Source: Rhyacophila brunnea
Lineage: Eukaryota; Arthropoda; Insecta; Trichoptera; Rhyacophilidae
DNA: 64,000 bases
Reading direction: 5' to 3'
NCBI GenBank assembly: GCA_022495005.1
Contig: JAGYXB010000559.1
Span: 2,604,001-2,668,000, forward strand
Every line of letters starts with the position of its first letter. The stretch's first letter is position 1. Shown piece after piece: positions 1 to 11,556 of this stretch. Under the pieces are notes generated by a model. The model saw only the letters and a list, made by a program, of their open reading frames with translations. It was not told where the DNA came from and made no database searches. A program made the translations under genes and the position numbers.

Positions 1-448
1 ACGTTGTTTCCCGAAAATATTGAATTGTGGACTTGTCGCTTTTTGTAATTAGACGTCTCAATTGAAAGTATCTTTTCACTATTTTATTTTAATTTTAATC
101 GTTTTCAATTATTTTATCAACATGAACTGATAGATACTTCATATTGATTTTGATATTATAGCGTTCATTAAAATACGTTACTCTTAAAACTTCATTGGGG
201 TCGTGAGGCCGCTCTCACCGCCAAAATTCTGTATAAAATGGCGCAAGCAAGAGGAGATGAGGTAGCTCTCCTCACTCGCTCTATCTTTTAACATTGAGCT
301 ACAGACTACTCGTCACGGAGTCTAATTATTTATTAAACTTTAGCAGGTCATTGGTGATCGAATTTTATTCAAGTTTATTGCTTGGAGCTACTGTAAGAAA
401 CCAAAGTAGGATATTCAGTAAATAAAGCAGTATGTAAATTCGGTTCCA

Positions 449-513
449 TGACAAAACAGAACAGTGAAAAACAGAACATGACAAAACAGAACAGCGACAA
501 AATAGAACAACGA
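449..513. repeat. Short imperfect tandem repeat, unit about GACAAAACAGAACAG
   Basis: Three to four imperfect copies of GACAAAACAGAACAG lie in tandem. The same motif occurs inverted at about 843-860 (CTGTTCTGTTTTGTC), so the region between could be the loop of a foldback of about 400 bp. The matching part of the arms is too short to call a transposon. Confidence 0.5.
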
Positions 514-769
514 TAAATATAACTATGACCTTTCAGGAAAAATGTAAATTTAATATTGAAATTGTCATATCTCTAATATGTTGATAGATTTTTAATAGCA
601 CAGATTTTCAATACGCTATAATAAATCAAATTATATACCTAATTTCTGCATTCTTAATCGCTAGAATGCCTCAAATAAACGGGACTTTGCCGGCAAGCTT
701 AGGATATCTCATCTTAATCAATATAATATGTTCAAAATGATTGGGTGACTAGTTACAATGAAATAATGG

Positions 770-790
770 CCTAACCTAACCTAACATAAC
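770..790. repeat. Interstitial telomere-like block (CCTAA)n
   Basis: About four units of CCTAA/CATAA, the complement of the insect telomere repeat TTAGG, occur inside AT-rich sequence. Short interstitial blocks like this are common in insects. Its position away from a sequence end gives no evidence of a real telomere. Confidence 0.6.
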
Positions 791-1678
791 ATTGCCTAAA
801 TAGATTCCACAAAAATCAATGTTTCATTTTTCCCCTGGCTATTCTGTTCTGTTTTGTCCGGTCACCCTAAATTCTAATGGATTTAAGTTCTGTACTATTC
901 CATTTGATTCGTTTTTATCCATTATTATTAAGAATAAGCTAAGAATAATATTATTAGCATTTTTCAGTAAATATAGTGTAGTTTTTAAACTGATATTAAA
1001 TACTGGATGAATTCATTATCGTTGATGAGATATTATAATCTAAACTAAAATATTGTTACTGGAGACGAACTATTTGTACATATATGGCCGATAGCATCAT
1101 CATCTCTGTGAACCTCGGCCACGGGCCATCAGATCGCACCGAGAGATGAGTCGCTCATATAATCATAAATATATTGTATATAATACAATGACGCCGTAGT
1201 AGGTATGTAGGCAGTACTTTTTACTCCCAGCGATCAGTTTCTTATAAAGTTAACACTACAAAAACCAAAGTGGCAACATGGTAATTAATACAAATTTTTT
1301 GATCGCAGAAAAAAACAGCTGCAATGGTTATGAAAAAATATTACATGTAATAAATAAATTGAAACATCTTAAGAAGATTCGGTTAAGTAATTTAATTCAT
1401 ATAGCAATTCAGAGAAAAAACCGAAGTAGTAAGTAGATATGTTGTTTTTTGAAATAAAGTTCTAAGAACTTTTTTTAAAGGAACAAAAAGTATTTAGTCT
1501 ATTGATTAATAAAACACTAATACTATCATTCCATTTTTTATAATATTCTAAATACACACCTAATTTTAAATAATAATTATATTATATAACGATCAATTTG
1601 ATTATTATATTATCATCTGCAGGGCTATTTTAAATGGTTAACATTATTGCTTCAAAATAACACAGATATCACTCGAAC

Positions 1679-2400
1679 TAGGGAATCCAATCCCGAGCCA
1701 AAATTCTGATCCCGGGATTTTGGGATTGCAATTTGACAATCCCGGGATTGGCATTTTTTTTCATTGTTTATTTAATTTTTTTATATTTACAAATAACATT
1801 GATAAAATCGATCAAAAATAAATCTAGTATAATCTATTCTATTTAAGACATTTATTGTTAACATTGTATACGTTCAATCTTGGAAATATACAAGTTTAAT
1901 GGAGTAAATAATATTGTAATATAAATAATAATTTGAATTTAATATGAGATTGCTGTTTCTGATGGTAAAGACATAAAGAATGGATTAGCGAGATTTAAAA
2001 TAGTAAAGTAAATAATCATGGCGTACTTATGGCTTTTCCGCTTCATAAATCTAATTAGTGAGCGAAATATGAAACTGCCGTAAAAGGTATGATATCATGG
2101 TGGAATTACTTTGATAAAAGTGCGAAGCATTGTTTTTTTCCAATCTTTTTCAAACATTTTTAATAATTTATGTGAAAAAATAAAATGAATCGGCTACCTA
2201 CACACGGGTATAAATCAAACTTCATTCAAAGTCAGTTTATTTCTAATGTAGTTATTTTTTATTAAAAGTATTTTTTCTGTTATATTTTTGCTTTTATTTT
2301 ATTTTCCATAAAAATTGATAAAAAAATTAATCCCGAAATCCCGGGATTATGTTTATCAATCCCGGGATTCATAGGTATCGAAAATAGCTCGGGATCCCTA
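1679..2400. mobile_element. Non-autonomous hAT-like element with CCCGGG subterminal repeats
   Basis: The ends form an inverted repeat related to TAGGGATCCCGAGC. The flanks are near-identical 8-mers, ACTCGAAC on the left (1671-1678) and ACTTGAAC on the right (2401-2408), which fits the 8-bp target duplication of the hAT superfamily. Both subterminal regions carry repeated palindromic AATCCCGGGATT motifs (near 1710, 1740, 2338 and 2360), the kind of sites hAT transposases bind. The 722-bp body has no transposase frame, so it would depend on a relative elsewhere. The hAT assignment rests on target duplication length and end structure only. Confidence 0.8.
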
Positions 2401-2408
2401 ACTTGAAC

Positions 2409-3737
2409 CAATTTCATAAGCAAGGCAGTTGTCTACTTTAATTGTTAGCACTGTTAGGACTGTTAGCAGGTCTAACTTGATTCTTACTGCATCCCATTAG
2501 AATCTCTAATTTTAAGATTCTTATAATATGCATTTGGAATCAAGTAAGACGTGTTAACTGTGTTACACAACGATATTTTTGACAGCTTCCAGTTAACACG
2601 GTCATGTGTGGCCGTATTAAAAAATATCACGCCTGACAACTAACTTCCCGGAATGATTAGCTGCCTAAATACGAAATATTTATAATTTTTATCAATTTTT
2701 TTTTATTGATTTTCTCCCTTGGTCATCTTTGTAGAGACTAAAAAATGACTACAAATGTGAAATATTGCAGAATTGTATTGTTGAATAAAAAAAAAATCTA
2801 TATGTCTACAGTTGATAATAAATTTGGACATTAATCATATTAAGCGACTTGCGTATGAGGAATATTATAGGATTCCTATCTCTATGCGTTTTGGGAGTGT
2901 CTCCCAAAAATGGGAAAAGCTTCCAAACGTAATCAGACATTCGTTTCAATCAGCCTCGTTGACACTGGGATTATATAAACTTGAAACTTGAAAGAGTGAA
3001 CGGCATATTATCCCAATGCTAGCAAAAAGGCATATCTTTCCTAGATTGAATAAGAATAAATAAAGAAAAAATAAACACTTTAAGATATAATTTAGGTATT
3101 CTGCAGAATTCCACTTTACAACGAATAATAAATTTTATAAAATAAGTTATTAGTATATAGCTTTTCTATTGTAAGCCATTATTAAGATAAACTAACCACT
3201 AGTTATCTTAATAATATTGTAGTCGATTTTTGATAATGGTTTAAATTATTTATTTTGTGGAATTCAATATTCTTAATTTAAATTATTTAGATGATTTTAT
3301 AGTGGTTGCTCCAGGAATACTAGCGGCACGTCTTTGAAAGATTATAAGTACACCGTGGTGTCTTAATTACTAGTGCAGAAAAGATGTGGCCGGTATTAGT
3401 GAGAAATGTGAGTTTATTGCTGTTTTAAGAATGATCAAAGGCCAAACCAACTAATTCCAACTGGAATCAGACAAGATTCACCACAGTGTGCGTCAATTTA
3501 CTGGAAAATACAGTCCCGTGCGCCTTGTCCTTAAAATGTATTCTAACGAATGGCGGTATTTGATTTAAGACTATTTTGACGGTTGACAATAATACTAAAC
3601 AATATAATGAAATAAGTAACAGGTGTTCTCGTTTTAAAAACAAAACTTTGTTGTTAATTCTTCATTATCGTATCAATTTGTAACCAACGATTCAATTACT
3701 AAAAAAAATGTATTATGTCAAACGATATATTTTTTAG
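2409..3737. other. AT-rich stretch, nothing recognised
   Basis: There is no coding frame of note and no inverted repeat that I can pair. A short stretch around 2880-3000 has higher complexity (for example GGGAGTGTCTCCC, a small palindrome at 2891-2903) but matches nothing else in the window. Confidence 0.5.
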
Positions 3738-3905
3738 AAGTTATACTTCTTTTGGCGCGTTTTGGAAATCAGATCAGAGTGTATTTTTGGCATGTGTATA
3801 ATTATTATTTTTTCACACGAAAAAACGCACTCGATTGGATTTGAACCACCGATTGTTCGGTTATCAGCCGAAAGCACTACCTTTACGCCGTGACGATTAT
3901 ACAGT
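3738..3905 (-). mobile_element. tRNA-derived SINE, family 3 (minus strand)
   Basis: Read on the minus strand, about 3900-3830 resembles the body of a tRNA. It has a box A-like GGCGTAAAGG, an anticodon-arm-like hairpin (TTCGGCTGATAACCGAA) and a box B-like GGTTCAAATCC. The tail runs to about 3738 and ends in a segment (GCGCCAAAAGAAGTATAACTTC region) that recurs at 26699-26762. A tRNA head joined to an unrelated tail repeated elsewhere is the signature of a SINE transcribed by RNA polymerase III. Box B deviates from consensus at one base, so this copy may be inactive. Confidence 0.65.
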
Positions 3906-4964
3906 ATAATATTATAGTTTAGAATTTTTCCGTTGCCTAGGCAGCGAATTTATTATTGTCGGCCATTTGCAATTCCTTACGTAAACAAATGATTAAACGT
4001 CAGAGTGACAGTTCGTACTTTAAAAATAAAAACAACGAGAAACCATTAAATAATTCAGTAATATAAGTTAAAATGTATAGAAATAAACCAACGGCGTTCC
4101 AATAAGCGGTCCCTTTTCTTGAATGTGTAATTTAACAAGATAATTAAGAGCTAGTCAAAGAATCTAGTTTGTCACAAGTTTTGGGACGCCAAAGTATAAC
4201 TTCTAACGCGCGTACATAAGCACAAACACCGATGTTTTAAATAACTTTTTTAACTGTCTTGCAGTTTACATTGTCCATCGTTGATTCGTTGATTATACGT
4301 CTTCACAAATTGATTAAAAATTCATGTCACGATACTTCCAGGATTTTTAACAATTATTCAACTTCGGTGTCCGTAGTTTGTATTCAGTGCCGAAGCCGTT
4401 CGGACTTTAATATATTAAATTCCCAAAGAATGCTTCGTCATATTGCCTGCCTGCCATTAAAAGCATCTGTAGTTATCCATCTCACGGTGACACGGAGTTG
4501 TGATCTCAATGTTTGATGACGCCTTATCTAATAATCACAATAAGGTTCATCACTGCAAATACTAAATACTCTTTTTCAGACAGTCTAAAAACGCGGGTCT
4601 TCGTTCTTGGGCAATGACTCATCTAGAAATATAATTATTTAAGAAATATATATATTCCTTTCTATCTTGTTTACAATAAGGAACAATCAAAAGTTAATTA
4701 AACTGTATGGATAGACCCTCAGGCGAACCCACTTTCAATATTAAAATTCGCCTTTCAATATTGGCAGTGCATTGACCATTACAAATAGTTCAAATAAAAA
4801 GAAATGTATTTTGGTACTTACTATTTTATACAGATATTTAAAATATCATGATCTGTTAAATATATGTGTACAATTTATTATTGTGACGTGTTTTTATATT
4901 AATAGAGTTTGTCATAAATATGAAAATGGTTTTTCTATTTTATGTTGCTTAAAGTTATAATATG
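3906..4964. other. AT-rich stretch, no gene supported
   Basis: An 85-codon frame at 4259-4516 is open on the plus strand but has no recognisable domain or codon bias. Around 4193-4215 there is a small match (AAGTATAACTTCTAACGCGCG) to the tail of SINE family 3. Nothing else is recognised. Confidence 0.5.
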
Positions 4965-4967
4965 ATA

Positions 4968-5328
4968 TCGTCTCTGTTCTGGCAGAACAAACTAACTGGA
5001 GAATACTAGTTTTGAGTAATTTGGCTTTGAAGTAGTTAAAATGTTTGAAATGGTCTATCATGTGAGTTTATTATCGCCTCTGCGAAGGTTTGGTCCTTTA
5101 CATTTAGCCCGCCCACCTATAAAAAGAGAATTTATTTCAATATATTTATAAGGGGAATTTACTTTATAAAATAATCATAAAAAGGATGACATTAAAATAA
5201 AGACTGTTTATTTATTAATTTATTAAGAAGGTTTCCAGACGGTGAAGTTTGAAATAATGAACATTTTGGTATAACTAACTCAATATGTCATTTTTTCGAA
5301 TTAGTGTCTTCTGCCAGAACAGTGACGA
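4968..5328. mobile_element. Small MITE with about 20-bp inverted ends, TA-flanked
   Basis: The left end reads TCGTCTCTGTTCTGGCAGAA and the right end, complemented, reads TCGTCACTGTTCTGGCAGAA, differing at one position. Both are flanked by TA inside ATATA-type sequence. The 361-bp interior has no open frame. TA flanks suggest a Tc1/mariner-type element, but the flanks are AT-rich enough for this to be chance. It is single-copy in this window, so the exact boundary is uncertain. Confidence 0.6.
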
Positions 5329-5331
5329 TAT

Positions 5332-6540
5332 ACGAGTACTTAAAACGGTTTTATAATTAAATCGCGTTAAATTAAAAATAACTATTAATTTTATAATCGA
5401 GCTAAAAGAAGGTGCACACTAAATTATCAAAACGTCTTAATTTAGTTGAACTAATTTAATTGAACTGTAAAGCTGGCTTTTTTCTGTTAATGTGTTTAAT
5501 GTATGAACCTTATAATTTATTTTAAATTAAAATATATTCTATAAAAATTAAAAGATAGATACACCTAAACTATGAAGTATATCAGGTATAAAACTTAGGT
5601 ACCTAGTAAGAAAAATATTTTCGTCAATATGTAAAAAACAACGAATGTCATTTGAAGTCATATTTTATCAAAAAATAGTAAAGTAAAACTTTGTAAATGA
5701 TTATATTGTTGATTCAATATTAAAATTATATAAAAAATATTGTGGGTAGAGAAATATCCAACATATGTAAGTATTCGACATTGTCCTCAGTCAATAAATG
5801 CTAAAGGTCAACCCGTCCCCCCACTCCAATAATATGATTATATACGATCTTGGAAATCATTTAAATGCAAGTACACTACCTAAAATATTGTCAATCGTTT
5901 GGCGACTTTGATATCGGTACGACCTTAACAACTATTGTACAATTTATTTACAGTGAATTTAGGTTATTTTCATTGCGGCTGTTTACATGTTTTGTATGCA
6001 GTGGATTTATTTACTTTGCTTTTGATTCTAGCGATTATTTATCAATCTCTGGATTAAGTACGCGAATTGGCTCGGTTCATAAAGTGTTATCGTCCATCAA
6101 AGCCGGCCAGCGCGGCCCGCTCCAAAACACATTCACAAACGGTAACACAATCACTTTTCCTTAGACGGCGTATTGCAGTATCCGTTTAGATTGGACTTTC
6201 AAAGTCGAATCTAACAAGAAAACACCCGGTAATTAATATCATAATTTCGTTTCACTCTCACAATAATCCAATGTTTTCATCAATTCACTTTATACTTCTA
6301 ATCATAACAAAAACACTGTCACGTTATAAAATTGAGATATTCACAGTAAGCACCAAATGCGAATCAAATATATAAGTATGTATAGTATTCAATTAATTAT
6401 TAGAGGGTGATTCGCTCTACTGATTGAAATACTTCATCCCTGGATAGTATAAATGTATACAGCACTTATGTTGCCTATAGCTTCGCAACCACTGCTGTTT
6501 GTACCGTTAAGGGTGGATGATTTTGGGACGGAAAGGGGCC
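5332..6540. other. AT-rich stretch, no gene recognised
   Basis: A 99-codon frame at 5865-6164 ends in a GC-richer patch (6090-6125) but shows no domain or homology I recognise. The rest is AT-rich with no paired repeats seen. Confidence 0.45.
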
Positions 6541-6840
6541 GTTGATTACATCAGGGTGACAGGTGTTTAGTAAAGGTATCATTCAAGAGGATTGCAAACT
6601 TACCCGTCGCCATGGCCGCTCAACGCCACAGCTGTTGTATTCCCCCGACTATCCACAATTCACTCACGGAAACTTGTTGCTCTCACAATGTCTTCACACA
6701 GACTAGAGACGGTGGTAAGACAGCGGCGGGTCTACCCCCCTCGTTCCTCTGTCCCTCTTGCCGTGGGCGGAGGTTCTGGTGAGCTGGGCTGAGGCGGAAG
6801 GGTGGTTGAGGGGCGCTATTTTATTCTGACATAACGCAGC
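6541..6840. other. GC-rich island, function unknown
   Basis: This block is clearly richer in G, C and CpG than its surroundings, with runs such as CAGCGGCGGGTCTACCCCCC near 6720. A 66-codon plus-strand frame (6592-6792) covers part of it, but no domain is visible in any frame. The phrase GGCGCTATTTTATTCT at about 6808 recurs at about 9868 inside an 8-bp-TSD element, so part of this island may be old transposon. Alternatives are a promoter or first exon of a host gene. The sequence alone does not decide. Confidence 0.4.
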
Positions 6841-7748
6841 GCAAGTTTTATTACGGACGTTTTGTTAAATCGAGAAAGGTTTATGGATCGCTAGCTGCAT
6901 GCTCTGGAAGGCTTTTCGCGGTTATCACTACATACCTATTGTTTCATAGAAAAATACCAAATGGTTATTTTGTGCTATCAGTCTACTAAGAAAGTCGCAG
7001 AACAAATGATCATTTTGTTTTCAATATTTATACCCACAAAAACAAAAAACAAAATAAATCTACTGAAAATTAAAATAGCTAGAGCAAATATTTAAATTCT
7101 AATTGGCTTCTTATTAGTCTTAAATATTATATAATATCTAACTATGAAAACTACAATAAAATTTGTATCTTTAATCATACATAATTGAGGCATTAGTATT
7201 ATAGTAAACGACTCTTATTATAAGTAAATATTATGAATAACACAATATGATAATACGTATATTGAAACAATCTAAGGAAAAATATGTAATAATATAATGA
7301 ACACAGCCAACTACATAATATATATAAAAAAAAGTGTAATAAAAAATAATATACTACAATATAATTGACAACAACCCCATTTTATTAATTTATAAAATGA
7401 TGTTCACCTAATATATGAATACTTGAATCGATTCTGTTGAACACATTTGATAGGTTATTAGTCTTAATAGAATAAAATATAACTGATTTCTTAGACAGTT
7501 TATACTAAAAGACAACAAATCATTCGTCCCAGTCACGCATATTAACATTACACGTCATATTTTTTATGCGACTGGAATGAAACCATTAAAATTATATTGC
7601 AGAATCTTATTAAAAAGGACAATATAATTTTAATATCAATAATTAAAATTTTAATAGCACTTCACTAAAAACTGTCGAGCAGTTTGGCAAACTAGACGCC
7701 TTTAAGTCTGACTTTATTCAGGAATATTATTGATTATTTAATTATTTA
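6841..7748. other. AT-rich stretch, nothing recognised
   Basis: Very AT-rich sequence with many ATAATATTAT-type words, no open frame above about 60 codons and no paired repeat found. Confidence 0.55.
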
Positions 7749-8212
7749 TTACAAGGTTTTTCTTAGGTAGTATTCTTATTTGTCCGATGGTTGTTTGTCC
7801 GGTACAAATCTTACAATTGATTTTTAACTAACTTCCCGACTAGCTAGACATTTAAAGTTTTTAGAATATATCAGAACACGATGCCAATGCATTTTTTAAA
7901 TACTTTTAGCCATCTTTAAGTAGAATTGAATTCATTTGTAGTTAATTGTATGAAAAGTTATTTCGGAAGAAATCCGTAATCCAATCTACTATTATTGGTT
8001 GCTAAGTAGGTGGTCCTAGCAACTAAAATTTTAATATATACGTCCGTTACTATGAAAATCAAAATGACATTTCAGTATTCTATATTTGTTTGTTTGTTTG
8101 TTTTTTATTTACTTCATATCAAGTACAAGTTTGAGCATATTGAGCATAATAATTCAACAGAAAATTTAAAAACGTTGTAAGTATATAAAAAGTTCTTTTT
8201 ATCTTATAATTG
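7749..8212. mobile_element. Family B dispersed repeat, copy 1
   Basis: This is one of eight copies of a repeat of about 430-480 bp. It begins with a TTACAA-type end and TTTTTCTTAGG, then TATTCTTATTTGTCCG. It carries the conserved blocks AACTTCCCGACTAGCTAGAC and TATTGGTTGCTA, and ends with AAAAAGTTCTTTTTATCTT. There is no open reading frame. The two ends share only a short TTACAA-like inverted match, so the class (MITE, SINE-like or other) is unsettled. Like the copy at 49370-49850 it carries an extra GTTTGTTTGTTT segment, marking a subfamily. Confidence 0.75.
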
Positions 8213-8850
8213 TAATTTCGATACCATTATTGGTTGCTAGGGTGTCCTAGCAACTAAATTATTATATATAATATATACGTGCATTACCATGGAAATCAAT
8301 ATGAAATGACATTTCATTACTCAGTATTTCTATCAAGTACAATTTTTTTTGATCGTTTAAGCTAGTCAAGTCAAGTTTATATTTTATTTATTTATTTTAT
8401 TTTATTTTATTTGGGAAACCTCACAGTCGACATTGAAAGTACATATTACAACTTTTTACATAATATACAAGGACCAATAATGGGTTTCCACATTTATTAT
8501 TACATTTATATTAAACTAAAACAAAGTGAGATAGAAGAAACAACTTTAAAATAAGTATATAATATAAGGTATGTGTTTACGTGCGTGTGTATATATGGGT
8601 GAGAGTGCGTGGGAGTAGGCTTTGGTATTTATTGCGGTAGTGTGAAGTTAGTTTTGTATGTTTTTTCGCAAATTGTTTTTGTGAATGTGTCAAATGTTAG
8701 GTGTAAAATGTCTGTATCGCTGAAAAAATTATTGTACGTAGTCGTTATTCTAACGAATACAGCATTACTAGCGTAGTTAGTGTTGTATATGATTCAACAG
8801 AAAATTTAAAAACGTTATACATAAAAAGTTCTTTTTATCTTGTTATTATT
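8213..8850. mobile_element. Family B repeat, copy 2 (5'-truncated, interrupted)
   Basis: The homology starts in the middle of family B (ATACCATTATTGGTTGCTAG) and runs to about 8383. It resumes at about 8784 with TATATGATTCAACAG and ends with the usual AAAAAGTTCTTTTTATCTT. The gap is a foreign segment described at 8384-8783. This copy lies directly behind copy 1 in the same orientation, so the two form a partial tandem. Confidence 0.7.
8384..8783 (-). mobile_element. LINE-type 3' fragment inserted in a family B copy
   Basis: On the minus strand this segment ends in a run of AATAA/AAATA units (plus-strand 8384-8410, TTTATTTATTTTATTTT), the kind of tail left by Jockey- or CR1-like LINEs. It interrupts family B at TTTATAT on the left and TGTATAT on the right, a possible short target duplication. 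The interior is non-coding or too decayed to read, so it is a 5'-truncated 3' UTR at most. The LINE family is not identified. Confidence 0.45.
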
Positions 8851-9319
8851 TTTATACAGAACAAAACAATTCTGCTGAATTATAATAATTTAAAATTTAT
8901 ATTATGTTACTCCAATTGGATTCAGCCTAATCTCTTCCTAGTCTCCTATCTGCCAGTAACGTAGTTTAGTTATTGACTCATGTTATTTTGAAGTCAATTA
9001 AAATATTTATGACCTCAGAGTTTTTTTAAATAAGTAATTCATTGCCCTCTGGGGAACCAGGTAGTACTTATCCGCCCACAACTATTTGCTAAAATTATTT
9101 GTCATAAGAGAGTTATGCTGCTCTGTAAATTTTCAGACGCACAATAAGTAAACATAACATCGCCAGCATACTTTACTCAGCAGTAGTGTCCCATTTCAAC
9201 CGAAATCTTATCCTGTAAGGCGGCAAGCAATTAATTATAAATTTCATTAACAATTTAATCTACAGTATTAATTATTTAAAACTAAATTTTACAATAAATA
9301 TTCTAAATATTAAATATAT
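8851..9319. other. AT-rich stretch, nothing recognised
   Basis: No coding frame, paired repeat or RNA gene was found here. Confidence 0.55.
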
Positions 9320-9569
9320 CCACGGTGGCCGCGCGGCTTAAGCGTTGGACTATAACGTCGTGAGTCCCAGGCTCGAATCCTGGGTCTGGCAAGTACACAT
9401 ATTGTTTTTCAATTAGTGTGTGAGTCAGGGTATGGACCTAATAGGTTGAGCAAATGGCTGACACCCATTTCTCGTAAAAAAACAAAATCTGTTTATACAA
9501 ACCTCTACTCTGTGGAGGCCCATATGATCCTATCAGGATCGGACATAATTTAAATATATATATATATGA
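9320..9569 (+). mobile_element. tRNA-derived SINE, family 1, copy 1
   Basis: The head resembles a tRNA: an acceptor-like CCCACGG-type start, a degenerate box A (GTGGCCGCGCGG) and a box B region reading GGCTCGAATCC. It continues into a tail with conserved blocks (GGACCTAATAGGTTGAGCAA, CCATTTCTCGTAAAAA, TGTGGAGGCCCATATGATCC) and a TATATA tail. Four other copies lie at 19160, 21735, 27275 and 49003. Copy 4 at 27275 is very similar over its whole length, so the family has been active relatively recently. It is non-coding. Confidence 0.85.
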
Positions 9570-9744
9570 ATATATTTATAATGTATTAAGTACTTGCTAA
9601 ATTACTATTTTCATTCTATAGACTTAATATCTCAATTTCTCGATCGATCTATTTAGGGGTGTTTGTCTTAGATCTAAATAGAATGTAAAAAAAAGATAAA
9701 TATACTTGTGAATTTTAGCCAACCTCGAGATTTAAACCTATGAC

Positions 9745-10119
9745 CATGGCCCCCACGAGGGGGGGGCTGACAGGGCTCTGGGGGCCCCGCGTGGCGCGAC
9801 TACCCACCTTATAAGTGAGATAAACACACATCAAAAATATGCTCTAATGCTAAAAAAGTCGTCTCCGGCGCTATTTTATTCTACGATTATTAAAATTATT
9901 AAATATGTGATTGTGTGATCGATGTGTATCGATGAGAACTTTATAACTCAAATGGATTTATTGAAAAATACAAAAAATCGCTAAAAATACAGTGAATGCC
10001 TTAATTAATTTAATTTTATCAGGAGCGCCATTTGGAAAACGTTTTTAACCCTAGCGATAGGTAGGGGGGGGCGACAAAGATCCTGGCCTGAGGGCCCGCT
10101 TCAGGATGTGGGGGTCATG
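9745..10119. mobile_element. GC-rich non-autonomous element with 8-bp target duplication
   Basis: The termini are CATGGCCCCCAC on the left and, complemented, CATGACCCCCAC on the right. The flanks are CCTATGAC (9737-9744) and CTTATGAC (10120-10127), seven of eight matching, as expected for a hAT-like insertion. The ends are unusually G/C-rich for the window (runs of eight G at about 9760 and seven G at about 10067), while the middle is AT-rich. There is no transposase frame in 375 bp. Confidence 0.7.
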
Positions 10120-10127
10120 CTTATGAC

Positions 10128-10853
10128 CCATCGTTTTTAAGACGAGCTTTCGTCCACTCATTATACAATCTATGAATACTTGTATTGTATGCCATTTTCT
10201 TATGCCATAAACATTTTTTTATCTTAATCTCCATAATATATTTTTTTTAATAATTTTTGGTATGTATAAGCTAAAGAACTACCTACCTAATATAACACAA
10301 AACACGTTAATTATATCTAATGACCAACGACTTCAAACGCGCCAGTTGCGATTAAGATTAATATAAAATATTTTGTAGTAGATAACGTGGTATTGATTCC
10401 AGAATTAAAATATGATTATGATTGAACTACCTAGTTTATTATAAATAAATCATATACCTACTCTACATTAGTAATATTAAATGTATATCCTGTAAATAAA
10501 AAATGGATACCTGGTGTAAATTGACCCCTTGGTTGATTAATATAGTACTTACTTTTTTGCGATTATTTGTCTAAAATTTGATATATAAAAAATACTTTTT
10601 GGACTTTTAACATTAATACAAGGTATTTCATATTAGCGTGGTCCTGGCAATTACATCTCAGAAGAAGGGTCTGAAGCTTGATACAACCGAATCGATGATT
10701 CAGGATATTGACTTCCAGATTTTTTTTCATTTTCATGTGGAAATAAGCCTCAGTTTTTTTGATTAAGTCTTCGACATTCTTCATACAAATACAGAGTAGG
10801 TACTTGTTATTCCCTTACGTAGGTATATAATATGTACACATTTTTCATTTGGA
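10128..10853. other. AT-rich stretch with one short shared motif
   Basis: At 10303-10350 the sequence GTTAATTATATCTAATG and the following AAACGCGCCAGT block recur at 16033-16081, so a small fragment of an old repeat is present. A 73-codon minus-strand frame at 10563-10784 has no recognisable domain. Nothing else is seen. Confidence 0.5.
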
Positions 10854-10857
10854 TTAA

Positions 10858-11552
10858 GGGCGGACGTGCTCAGCGTGGGTCAAAATTGAGCTTTTTTTAT
10901 ATTTTCAAAGCATGATCCTGGACATACCTTAAACGTTGTTGATAATCTATTTATATAATTTTGAAGCCTTATTATCTTTTATATTTATTTTAAACATTTG
11001 ATGAATGCATAAAGTAGTTTTATTACATAAAATAGTATTCTTTTAAACCTCTCGCTCTAATGTTTTAGAATATAGTCATATTTCAGTACATAAATGTGCA
11101 GTGGTGTTAAGATTTTTTACATTTATTAATTTTTAAACGCATTTATAAAACATCAGTATAATTTATGTTGACATTATTATAGTGAAATATTTAAGATAAA
11201 AAAATATATTGATAATCTCTGTGATCCCAAATTTGACAAGAATTAGGCATTTTATTATTCAAAAAATGGGCAAGATTAACACATTTGAAGATAATTCTAA
11301 AGATACTGATTATAAACTATGTCTTTGACCATTCAAGTGTGATAAACATCCTTACGAATAATGATTGATTTATAATAATTATTGACCTAAGAATAGGGTA
11401 GTATTTTTTAAATGTTTAAAATAAATATTAAGGATAATCAGGCTTAAAAATTATATAAATAGATTATCTACAACGTTTAAAGTATGTCCAGGATCATGCT
11501 TTTAAAATAGAACAAAAGCTTCATTTTGACCTACGCTGAACATGTCCCCTCC
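10858..11552. mobile_element. TTAA-flanked long-TIR element (family A), copy 1, intact ends
   Basis: The element is bounded by TTAA on both sides (10854-10857 and 11553-11556). Its ends read GGGCGGACGTGCTCAGCGTG and, complemented, GGAGGGGACATGTTCAGCGT. Inverted similarity continues about 165 bp inward through CATGATCCTGGACATAC and GATAATCTATTTATATAA. TTAA target duplication is characteristic of piggyBac-type elements. The 695-bp body has no transposase frame, so it is a non-autonomous derivative. Two more copies at 28937-31555 and 41792-48284 were each split by larger insertions. Confidence 0.85.
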
Positions 11553-11556
11553 TTAA

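Larger units (their letters stand above)
1..1670. other. AT-rich stretch, no gene seen
   Basis: No open frame here looks like a protein; a 63-codon frame at 819-1010 has no recognisable motif and low-complexity composition. The stretch contains a short tandem motif at 449-513 and a telomere-like motif at 770-790, described separately. Confidence 0.6.

Noticed and set aside
770..790. Proximity to a real telomere
   Set aside because: Only about four CCTAA-like units, flanked by unique AT-rich DNA; all other TTAGG-like blocks lie inside foldback elements.
4259..4516. 85-codon frame as a small protein gene
   Set aside because: Composition is unremarkable and no motif is visible; the minus strand is equally uninformative.
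9320..9400. tRNA gene suggested by box A/B-like sequence (also at 21735, 27275, 25930, 58250, 3830)
   Set aside because: No complete cloverleaf closes, and each is followed by a tail repeated elsewhere, so these are SINE heads rather than functional tRNA genes.
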